Below are positions 1 to 4,855 of a stretch of 22,272 bases of DNA, one piece after another (position 1 is the stretch's first letter; every line of letters starts with the position of its first letter). The stretch comes from a virus, in the IMG/VR virus record IMGVR_UViG_3300025098_000317, positions 1-22,272 of that record. One strand, 5' to 3'. The notes beneath the pieces are model-generated. The model was not told where the DNA came from and did no database searches. It was given only the letters and a program-made list of their open reading frames with translations. The position numbers and the translations under genes are program-made.

Positions 1-2
1 TC

Positions 3-53
3 CTCCTGCTGGCTGTTGTCGGCATCATTGCCGCCAGAAAAGCCCGGTTGTGA
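3..53 (+). CDS. C-terminal fragment of a plus-strand gene, membrane-like tail
   Basis: The window opens inside a reading frame that runs from position 3 to a TGA at 51-53. The 16 visible codons read LLLAVVGIIAARKARL, a hydrophobic run closed by arginines and a lysine, which is the usual look of a membrane helix with a positively charged cytoplasmic end. The start lies outside the window, so neither length nor function can be given. A small phage membrane protein such as a holin or spanin is possible, but that is a guess. A GC-rich hairpin follows 16 bases later. With so few codons, chance cannot be excluded. Confidence 0.35.
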   Translation, partial: LLLAVVGIIAARKARL

Positions 54-68
54 GCTGTTCAGGCGGCA

Positions 69-84
69 GGGCCATTGCTGGCCC
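69..84. terminator. Possible bidirectional terminator hairpin between convergent genes
   Basis: A perfect 6-bp stem, GGGCCA (69-74) and TGGCCC (79-84), closes a TTGC loop. It sits between the end of the plus-strand fragment (53) and the end of the minus-strand gene (94), where a shared terminator would be expected. The run after the stem on the plus strand is only moderately T-rich, so termination is plausible, not proven. Confidence 0.35.
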
Positions 85-93
85 GGCCTTGTG

Positions 94-234
94 TTATTGT
101 GCGATTGTTTGGATTAGGTGCCAGACTGTGTATTGCTTGCTGTCCTCTACGCCAAATACCCATAGCGTGTCTATCCAGCTAAGCGCGAAGGCAACGAGTA
201 ACAAGTAACCAATTACTGAAAAAGCTTTGTCCAT
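94..234 (-). CDS. Small single-span membrane protein (46 aa), unknown function
   Basis: This 46-residue frame starts with ATG at 234 and stops with TAA at 94-96. A ribosome site GGAGGG lies 7 bases before the start (242-247) and overlaps the end of the preceding gene. The protein begins MDKAF and then has one hydrophobic stretch, SVIGYLLLVAFALSWIDTLWVF (given here in meaning as residues about 6-27), followed by a polar tail of about 19 residues ending HLIQTIAQ. That is the layout of a one-helix inner-membrane protein. It is the last gene of the leftward operon. No family is recognised; small phage membrane proteins of this size include holin-like and host-interaction proteins, and the sequence does not decide between them. 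Confidence 0.6.
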   Translation of the reverse strand: MDKAFSVIGYLLLVAFALSWIDTLWVFGVEDSKQYTVWHLIQTIAQ

Positions 235-237
235 TGC

Positions 238-447
238 TTAGCCCTCCTGCATGTTTTTGAATGGTAAAATATAGCGCTTAAAAAAAGCGTGTTCTAAGCG
301 CTTGTAACGCGTCGGACGGTTTCCAGCGGTATATTGTGCCAGCCATCGCCTGCCGTGCTTGTCAGTGGTCGCGTAACGCCCGGCAAGCCACGCGTTAAGC
401 GTTAGGTAATAATCAGCGGCGTCTTTAAATGTTTTAGGCTGTTTCAT
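238..447 (-). CDS. Hypothetical basic phage protein (69 aa)
   Basis: The ATG at 447 overlaps the TAA of the upstream 104-aa gene by one base (TAATG), and GAGGG lies 7 bases upstream (455-459), so start and operon position are well supported. The product is basic and aromatic-rich, with many Tyr, Arg, Lys and Trp residues, and has no membrane segment or cysteine pair. It ends in Glu-Gly because the ribosome site of the next gene (GGAGGGC) is read as its last codons. I do not recognise a family. Its place in a leftward cluster of small genes suggests an early or accessory protein acting on the host, which is inference only. Confidence 0.7.
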   Translation of the reverse strand: MKQPKTFKDAADYYLTLNAWLAGRYATTDKHGRRWLAQYTAGNRPTRYKRLEHAFFKRYILPFKNMQEG

Positions 448-761
448 TACTCGGCCCTCTCTTTCATTAAATCGCGGTGGTCTACCTCTGCAAGCTTTGC
501 CATCTCTAGGCGTGTCGCTGGCGGGAATAAGTCAAACCATTTACCGTTACCGCAAAACTCATGATGGTATTTTTTCGCGGCTGTTACTGCAAAATAGCCC
601 CATAGCTTCACGGCTTTTTCTTGGTCGTACTTGTCAGCGTCATATTTCTTTTGCAGATTTGCTTCAATTGGCTCGCGCTGTTGCCGGTATAGGTCGGCAT
701 CGTTTAACGCGTAAAAATAAAGCTCTGTAGCTTCGTGTGAATAGTTGTCATAAATTCCCAT
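447..761 (-). CDS. Hypothetical phage protein (104 aa)
   Basis: It starts with ATG at 761, with GGAGGG 7 bases upstream (769-774), and stops with TAA that overlaps the next start. The protein is charged and mainly helical in character. The middle (about residues 30-65) is rich in Lys, Asp and Tyr, and one short stretch, HHEFCGNGKWFDLFPP (about residues 66-81), is rich in His, Gly and aromatics and holds the single cysteine. No known domain or membrane segment is seen. It is the middle gene of the leftward operon and is presumably co-transcribed with its neighbours. Confidence 0.72.
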   Translation of the reverse strand: MGIYDNYSHEATELYFYALNDADLYRQQREPIEANLQKKYDADKYDQEKAVKLWGYFAVTAAKKYHHEFCGNGKWFDLFPPATRLEMAKLAEVDHRDLMKERAE

Positions 762-764
762 TGT

Positions 765-980
765 TTAGCCCTCCAGCTTTGTAATCTGCACCCGCCCTGA
801 TTTGGTGGTGCTTGTTTCAATTTTAATCGTCCGGCCTTCCCATCCCATGCTTACTCTGTACGCGTCAGAGATGTTCGGCTTTGTCTTCATCACTGAACCA
901 TCAGTAAAAGAGAATTGAAACGCCGGGTTTCCCCAAGCTGAGCTATTCAAGCGTTTAATTGATTTGATTGTCTTTTCCAT
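765..980 (-). CDS. Hypothetical small basic protein (71 aa)
   Basis: ATG at 980 is preceded by AGGAGGA (989-995), which overlaps the stop codon of the upstream 185-aa gene, so the two are translationally close. The product is basic and beta-strand-like, with alternating hydrophobic and Thr/Ser/Lys residues, for example the run RTIKIETSTTKSGRVQITK near the C terminus. It ends in Glu-Gly-stop because GAG GGC TAA also forms the ribosome site of the next gene. No family is recognised. A small nucleic-acid-binding or host-interaction role would fit the charge but is unproven. Confidence 0.7.
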   Translation of the reverse strand: MEKTIKSIKRLNSSAWGNPAFQFSFTDGSVMKTKPNISDAYRVSMGWEGRTIKIETSTTKSGRVQITKLEG

Positions 981-993
981 TGTTAAAATCCTC

Positions 994-1551
994 CTAGAAC
1001 AATGTTAGCTGATGAGGCTCGCAGAATAGCGAGCTTGGTAATTCCGTTGCCGGAAAGAGTAGCGCAGGCGCACCCGGCGCAGGTTGTGCGGCCTTTGGTG
1101 CTGTTGCGTGTTTGAATGGTTCTTTGATTAGGTGCGCGCGTTTTACAATCTTACGGCTTCCCCAAAAATTGCCGATTGGCTTCTTGCCTGCTTGGTCGAT
1201 GACTTCCCCATTAAGAACAGCCTGAACGTGCGTTGTGGTTGTGACCATGTAAACACAGTCCCGCTTGGTGTGCTCTCTAACGAACTTTGCAAGCGTTATT
1301 TTCGGGTCTAGGAACCCGCCGGTATTCACAGTCTCATAAGATACCTTGAGCCGGTCCAGCGCTTTGATTTGGTCGCCGGTGTATGTTCCGCCCTTCCAGC
1401 GCTTGCCATACTTGCCCGGGTTGACTGCTTTGAATGTTTGCCAAGCTTTATTAAACGAAACGCCTGTTGTGACTGCCAGAGCTGTGACGCCGCAGTTTGG
1501 ACCTTTGCGCTGGTCTTCCGGGTTTTTGAATAGTTCGGTTAGTTTTGACAT
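994..1551 (-). CDS. Papain-like (C39-like) cysteine peptidase-fold protein (185 aa)
   Basis: This is the first gene of the leftward operon. ATG at 1551 has GGAGGG at 1558-1563 and a promoter-like pair further upstream. Near the N terminus it has GPNCGVTALAVTTG (residues 17-30), in which Cys20 opens a helix, the pattern of papain-like cysteine peptidases. It is followed by His108 in TTTTHVQAVLNGEVIDQ and Asp119 eleven residues later, the expected order Cys-His-Asp. The last 35 or so residues are Pro/Ala-rich and probably flexible. Small proteins of this kind occur in phage genomes and their substrates are mostly unknown. It could be a protease, an amidase, or a transglutaminase-like fold with another activity. 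The gene call is secure; the catalytic assignment rests on motif spacing alone. Confidence 0.78.
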   Translation of the reverse strand: MSKLTELFKNPEDQRKGPNCGVTALAVTTGVSFNKAWQTFKAVNPGKYGKRWKGGTYTGDQIKALDRLKVSYETVNTGGFLDPKITLAKFVREHTKRDCVYMVTTTTHVQAVLNGEVIDQAGKKPIGNFWGSRKIVKRAHLIKEPFKHATAPKAAQPAPGAPALLFPATELPSSLFCEPHQLTLF

Positions 1552-1571
1552 CGTTAGCCCTCCAGCCAGTT

Positions 1572-1600
1572 CTTGCCTCGTTCATCTTATATGAGGCAAG
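1572..1600. repeat. 8-bp inverted repeat spanning the leftward start site (operator candidate)
   Basis: CTTGCCTC (1572-1579) and GAGGCAAG (1593-1600) are perfect reverse complements separated by 13 bases. The arms bracket the -10 box of the leftward promoter, and the left arm covers the predicted start point. This is the usual position of a repressor operator. It could instead form a hairpin at the start of the transcript. Confidence 0.5.
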
Positions 1601-1616
1601 GATTGCCGGTAGTCAA
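1586..1616 (-). promoter_or_regulatory. Leftward sigma70-like promoter for the minus-strand operon
   Basis: On the minus strand a -35 box TTGACT (1611-1616) and a -10 box TATAAG (1586-1591) are separated by 19 bases. The spacing is a little long, but both boxes are good matches. Transcription would begin near 1579, leaving a leader of about 28 bases that contains the GGAGGG ribosome site of the 185-aa gene. The geometry fits a host-RNA-polymerase promoter. Confidence 0.5.
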
Positions 1617-1679
1617 TACCCTGCAGTAAAAAAAGTTTACACCGTGGCAATAAAGCTTTAATCTGTGAGGGATTGCCGG
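1600..1679. repeat. Direct repeat GGATTGCCGG, two copies 70 bp apart
   Basis: The 10-mer GGATTGCCGG occurs at 1600-1609 and again at 1670-1679. The first copy lies in the spacer of the leftward promoter, beside its -35 box. Two identical 10-mers in a short control region suggest a protein-binding site, but chance remains possible. Confidence 0.35.
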
Positions 1680-1722
1680 GCTGTTGATATGCTTGGATGT
1701 TTTGGGATTGGATGCGCGTCAT

Positions 1723-1741
1723 TTATATATGTATATGCATA
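1723..1741. promoter_or_regulatory. AT-rich near-repeat, copy 1 (promoter candidate)
   Basis: The stretch TTATATATGT (1723-1732) is followed by ATATGCATA. An almost identical element recurs 190 bp downstream. TTGGGA at 1702-1707 lies 16 bases before TATATA, so a weak sigma70 promoter reading right is possible. A promoter for a phage-encoded RNA polymerase is the alternative. Confidence 0.35.
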
Positions 1742-1798
1742 CAGCTAACATCACCCTTGCGCGGTATAGCTAGAGCATACAGCCAGCGTGACATCTTG

Positions 1799-1823
1799 GC
1801 AACACTGTTGCGCTACTGCAACA
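1799..1823. repeat. Cluster of three GCAACA half-sites (operator candidate)
   Basis: GCAACA (1799-1804) and TGTTGC (1806-1811) make a 13-bp palindrome around one base, and a third GCAACA follows at 1818-1823. The second and third copies also form an inverted pair around a 6-base spacer. Three half-sites in 25 bp between divergent operons is typical of a cooperative regulator site. Confidence 0.4.
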
Positions 1824-1912
1824 CAGGACAGCGGCACGGTGAATGATAGAACGTACAGAACAGAGGGGGGGATGCATTTAGACCCACCACCCCCAGACGC
1901 GCGGGGCCGTAC

Positions 1913-1931
1913 TTATATATGTTAAATGCTA
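1913..1931. promoter_or_regulatory. AT-rich near-repeat, copy 2, just upstream of the small terminase gene
   Basis: TTATATATGT (1913-1922) is followed by TAAATGCTA, closely matching copy 1 at 1723-1741, with a shared CGT a few bases upstream in both. It ends 17 bases before the small terminase start, where a promoter for the packaging and structural operon would be expected. No good -35 box is seen, which leaves a non-sigma70 promoter as an option. Confidence 0.35.
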
Positions 1932-1948
1932 GGTAAAGACACACAGCC

Positions 1949-2329
1949 ATGACCAAACTCACAAAGCCGAAGACTGACCTAATACTTGCCGGTATCTCAG
2001 ATGGGCATACCATCGTCGATGTTTGCGAGGGCATTGGCATCTCACGCACGGCCTTTTACAAGCGCATGAAGAACGACCCTGAGTTTGATGCAGCGGTAAA
2101 GCAGGCACAGCAGTACAGCGCTGAGAAGGCTCTGGAGGAGCTAGACCAAGTGTTTGACGATGCTCTTCACCGAAGGAAGGATTACGATACGGGGGTGCTG
2201 CGTGACTATGCCCACCATGTCCGGTGGAAGGCCAGCAAGATATTGCCGGAGCGGTTCGGTGATTCTAAGAATAGAGCTGGGGTAGAGATAGGCGATGGTA
2301 CTGTGAAGATATTGTGGGAAACTGACTGA
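1949..2329 (+). CDS. terS: Terminase small subunit (Sf6 gp1-like family)
   Basis: This 126-aa protein recognises phage DNA and hands it to the large terminase. Residues about 19-42 form a helix-turn-helix (TIVDVCEGIGISRTAFYKRM), followed by the DPEFDAAV stretch and a helical middle region for oligomer formation. Near the C terminus, HHVRWKASKILPERFGD matches the KW-x-A-x-K-x-LP-x-x-(Y/F)G signature of Sf6-type small terminases. The ribosome site before the ATG at 1949 is weak. Its stop overlaps the large terminase start (TGATG), which ties the two in translation. Length and position fit the family. Confidence 0.88.
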   Translation: MTKLTKPKTDLILAGISDGHTIVDVCEGIGISRTAFYKRMKNDPEFDAAVKQAQQYSAEKALEELDQVFDDALHRRKDYDTGVLRDYAHHVRWKASKILPERFGDSKNRAGVEIGDGTVKILWETD

Positions 2330-3615
2330 TGGAAGTTAAAATCCCGTACAAGCCTCGCCCGATACAGGCTGACATGCACAAAGAGCTGAAGCGCTGGAAT
2401 GTGCTGGTGATGCACAGACGCTTTGGAAAGACAGTCTGGGCTGTCAATCATATGATAAAGCGGGTGCTAACCAATCCGCTACCTCGTCCTCGCGTTGCTT
2501 TGATTGCTCCTACCTTTACGCAGGCAAAACGTATTGCTTGGGACTATGTGAAGTATTACGCCGGAGTGATACCGGGTACGACATTTAACGAGACTGAGCT
2601 GCGAGCCGACTTTCCTAATGGCGGAAGAATAACTTTATTGTCTGCCGAAAACCCCGATGCGCTGCGTGGTATTTATTTAGATGATTGTTTCTTTGACGAA
2701 TATGGCATGCAAAATCCTCGGGTATGGGGCGAGGTTGTGCGCCCGGCGCTGTCTGACAGACAGGGCTCGGCTACATTTCTGGGCACCCCGGCAGGCCATA
2801 ATCATTTTTATGATATGATGCAAAACGCTAAGCGTGAACTGGGCGAGGGTTCCGAAGATTGGTATTATAGGGTCTGTAAGGCGAGCGAAACAGAGATTGT
2901 AAAGCAAGAAGAGCTGGACGCTGCTCGCGCTTCCATGACGGAAGAACAGTATCAACAGGAATTTGAGTGTTCCTTTACTGCCGCTATTATCGGCGCATAC
3001 TACGCGAAGTTGATTGCGGATGCTGAAGATGCTGGAAAGATAACTAGAGTACCATATGACCCTTCGCTTCCAGTGCATACTGCGTGGGACTTGGGCATGA
3101 ACGACAGCACAGCTATTTGGTTTGCCCAGATATTTCGTGGAGGAGCAGTTAATGTCATTGATTATTATGAGAGCTCTGGAGTTGGGCTCGACCACTACGC
3201 CGAGGTATTACGGCAAAAGGAATACCATTATGGCGACCACCTTGCGCCGCATGATATTGAAGTGCGCGAGCTGGGTAGCGGTAAAAGCCGATTAGAAACA
3301 GCGTACAATTTAGGTATTCGATTCCGTGTTATTCCAAAAATGAAGATTGCGGATGGCATTAATGCGGCACGAATGATGTTGCCCAAGTGTTACTTTGATG
3401 ATGACAAGTGCGCTGTTGGGTTGGAATGTTTAAAACAATACAGGCAGGATTGGGATGACAAAAGACAAATTTTTAGAAATCACCCTAGACACGACTTTAC
3501 TAGCCACGCGGCTGATGCGTTTAGGTACCTCGCGGTTGGACTGCAAAATAGAGAAGCTGGAGTCAGAGCTCCGCAGTCGGTTGCAGAAAATTCGTACAAC
3601 CCCTTCGCGCTATGA
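2329..3615 (+). CDS. terL: Terminase large subunit
   Basis: This 428-aa protein is the ATP-driven packaging motor with a C-terminal nuclease that cuts concatemeric DNA. The Walker A-like loop HRRFGKT is at residues 29-35, the Walker B and catalytic acid FFDEYG at about 121-126 (Asp123, Glu124), and the coupling motif LGTPAG at 151-156. The RNase H-like nuclease domain follows, with Asp254 in AWDLGMNDS, Asp309 in APHDI, and Asp396 in HAADAFRYLAVGL. All key residues of both domains are present and the length is ordinary for short-tailed phages. It overlaps the small terminase upstream and the HlyC-like gene downstream by a few bases. Confidence 0.95.
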   Translation: MEVKIPYKPRPIQADMHKELKRWNVLVMHRRFGKTVWAVNHMIKRVLTNPLPRPRVALIAPTFTQAKRIAWDYVKYYAGVIPGTTFNETELRADFPNGGRITLLSAENPDALRGIYLDDCFFDEYGMQNPRVWGEVVRPALSDRQGSATFLGTPAGHNHFYDMMQNAKRELGEGSEDWYYRVCKASETEIVKQEELDAARASMTEEQYQQEFECSFTAAIIGAYYAKLIADAEDAGKITRVPYDPSLPVHTAWDLGMNDSTAIWFAQIFRGGAVNVIDYYESSGVGLDHYAEVLRQKEYHYGDHLAPHDIEVRELGSGKSRLETAYNLGIRFRVIPKMKIADGINAARMMLPKCYFDDDKCAVGLECLKQYRQDWDDKRQIFRNHPRHDFTSHAADAFRYLAVGLQNREAGVRAPQSVAENSYNPFAL

Positions 3616-4028
3616 CGATGAATAGTGCTAAAGGCTACATGGTAGCAACATACTTGTTGAAAAGAAGTCCGTACCATAAGTATTGGACTGACTGGGACTA
3701 CGAGCTTCTTATTGTTCCTCCTGTTGAGAACGAGACTTTTGTTTGCGACTTTAAAGATGGCTTGCCTTCTATGTTTGCGACATATGCCTTTCCTGATGAA
3801 GGGCATGTTGAGGAATATTTAGAGACTGGAAGGTTCCCGCCTGACGGCTTCTATGGCATAGGCAACACCCCCTGGATTATAGATTTCATATGTCTAGGGG
3901 GCAAACGTGACATTATTAGTGGTTTCAGGTATCTTAAAGACAAGTTTATTGACATGGGATATGATAACGCCCAGTGGTTAAGAACAACCAAACATAAGCG
4001 TGGTTGGCATAAGTTAAAAGGAGTCTGA
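3612..4028 (+). CDS. HlyC-like lysine acyltransferase homologue (RTX toxin-activating family)
   Basis: This 138-aa protein resembles toxin-activating lysine acyltransferases, which move a fatty acyl group from acyl-ACP to internal lysines. Against E. coli HlyC as I remember it, the region aligns without gaps and with a constant offset of one. SPYHKYW (19-25) matches SPLHRNW, so His22 matches catalytic His23; MFATYA matches AYCSWA; EYL matches KYL. GNTPWIIDF (84-92) matches GDRKWFIDW, so Asp91 matches catalytic Asp92. The C terminus is shorter than in HlyC (about 170 aa). The start overlaps the terL stop; no clear ribosome site is seen, and a second ATG is 6 bases on, so translational coupling is likely. 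No RTX toxin is in the window, so the substrate is unknown. The family call is likely; the activity is inferred. Confidence 0.75.
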   Translation: MTMNSAKGYMVATYLLKRSPYHKYWTDWDYELLIVPPVENETFVCDFKDGLPSMFATYAFPDEGHVEEYLETGRFPPDGFYGIGNTPWIIDFICLGGKRDIISGFRYLKDKFIDMGYDNAQWLRTTKHKRGWHKLKGV

Positions 4029-4029
4029 C

Positions 4030-4644
4030 ATGGGCGGCGGTGGCGGCGGCGGTGGCGGTGATGCGAATGACGGGTTCGCTGCACCAAAAGAAGCAGCTCA
4101 AAAAAGAGCTAGAGAAAATCAAGCTAGAATTGAGCGCGGCCTTAGTACCGCTGATGCTTATAGGCAAATAAGCGAAAGACGCGATGCTGCATCAGACGGT
4201 AGCATAAAAGTAGGCAGTGTAAGCATCCCGACAACGGCTGGTGTTGTTGGTGGAGCTATCTCTAAAATGAATTTAAACAACATTGAGAAAGTGCTGAAGG
4301 GTGGCGGCAAGGCTGTTTTCTCAAAGTCTGGTACTTTGATGGGCGCTGTTGATAAATCTGGAAGGTACACTGGAAGGCCAGAAGGCGACCCAAAAGGTGT
4401 GGGTACTACAGTGTTTGGGCAAATAGACCCGCGCTCTATACCTGACGACGAGAACGCTGCCCCTTTTGAAGGGCAACAACAAAAAACACCAGAAGAGGTT
4501 GCGGCGACAGCGGCTGCTGAAGAAGAAACTATTATGACTAGGGGCCGTAAAAGAACTCGCGGTAAAAGAGCGGGACAAGGCGGTACGTTGTTAGAAGGCT
4601 ACGGTTCTCTTTATAGAGGCGGGTCTGGTAAAGGAGTAAGTTAA
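4030..4644 (+). CDS. Hypothetical polyglycine N-terminal head-proximal protein (204 aa)
   Basis: ATG at 4030 has AGGAG 8 bases upstream. After Met come nine consecutive glycines, then a charged helical stretch (about residues 18-50), a mixed beta-like middle, an acidic Gln/Ala/Glu-rich segment (about 140-170), and a very basic tail, MTRGRKRTRGKRAGQGGTLL. Glycine-rich starts like this are seen in uncharacterised phage genes near the portal. Its tail resembles that of the next gene's product (RKRG ... TLLG). It lies between the terminase and portal genes and overlaps the next start (TAATG), so a role in head assembly or DNA packaging is likely from context, but no domain is recognised. Confidence 0.75.
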   Translation: MGGGGGGGGGDANDGFAAPKEAAQKRARENQARIERGLSTADAYRQISERRDAASDGSIKVGSVSIPTTAGVVGGAISKMNLNNIEKVLKGGGKAVFSKSGTLMGAVDKSGRYTGRPEGDPKGVGTTVFGQIDPRSIPDDENAAPFEGQQQKTPEEVAATAAAEEETIMTRGRKRTRGKRAGQGGTLLEGYGSLYRGGSGKGVS

Positions 4645-4853
4645 TGAGTGTTTTTCGCCCGAAGATTCCAATGCCTCCACCGGCTCCGCCAGCTCCACCT
4701 GCCGCAGACCCTGTTGATATGGAAAGAGCCGCTGCTTTATCTGAGGAGGCAACTGCCAAGTCTCGGCGTAAGCGCGGTTCAGGTTCTACAATCGTGGCAG
4801 GTGCGCTAGGAGATTCTGGCGTAACAACCGGCACACCGACATTATTGGGGTAA
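4644..4853 (+). CDS. Small proline-rich protein with RKRG...TLLG tail (69 aa)
   Basis: The ATG overlaps the upstream TAA, and AAAGGAG precedes it. The N-terminal third is a Pro/Ala run (about residues 8-22, PMPPPAPPAPPAA in part). A short acidic helix follows, then a basic Ser-rich turn and STIVAGALGDSGVTTGTPTLLG at the end. Short proteins with a 'R-R-G-x-STI-(L/V)-x-G ... TLLG' tail are common next to the portal in podoviruses and other tailed phages, and their function is not established as far as I know. It sits 2 bases before the portal gene. A head-to-portal accessory role is inferred from position. Confidence 0.75.
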   Translation: MSVFRPKIPMPPPAPPAPPAADPVDMERAAALSEEATAKSRRKRGSGSTIVAGALGDSGVTTGTPTLLG

Positions 4854-4855
4854 AC

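Larger units (their letters stand above)
1552..1948. other. Divergent control region between leftward and rightward operons
   Basis: This 397-bp stretch has no convincing gene. It separates the minus-strand small-gene operon from the plus-strand packaging operon and must carry start signals for both. It holds a leftward promoter, inverted and direct repeats, a triple half-site cluster and two AT-rich near-repeats, each listed separately. A run of seven G (1865-1871) followed by C-runs (1890-1894) could fold on itself. Lying just before the small terminase gene, the region is also a reasonable place for a packaging recognition site, though nothing here proves that. Confidence 0.7.

Noticed and set aside
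497-730. Plus-strand open frame of 77 codons opposite the 104-aa gene
   Set aside because: It lies fully antisense to a gene that has a good ribosome site and overlap-coupled neighbours, and it has no ribosome site of its own.
1865-1906. G-run/C-run hairpin upstream of the small terminase as a terminator
   Set aside because: The pairing is possible, but the loop is long, other pairings compete, and no T-run follows on either strand.
1872-1925. 17-codon frame behind a run of seven G (MHLDPPPPDARGRTYIC)
   Set aside because: The G-run resembles a ribosome site, but the frame is very short, proline-rich and overlaps the promoter candidate at 1913.
1813-2049. Minus-strand open frame of 78 codons across the small terminase start
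   Set aside because: It covers the control region and the N-terminal part of the small terminase, has a low-complexity sequence, and lacks a ribosome site.
2677-3195. Minus-strand open frame of 172 codons inside the large terminase gene
   Set aside because: It is antisense to a conserved gene with all catalytic motifs; its sequence resembles no protein family.
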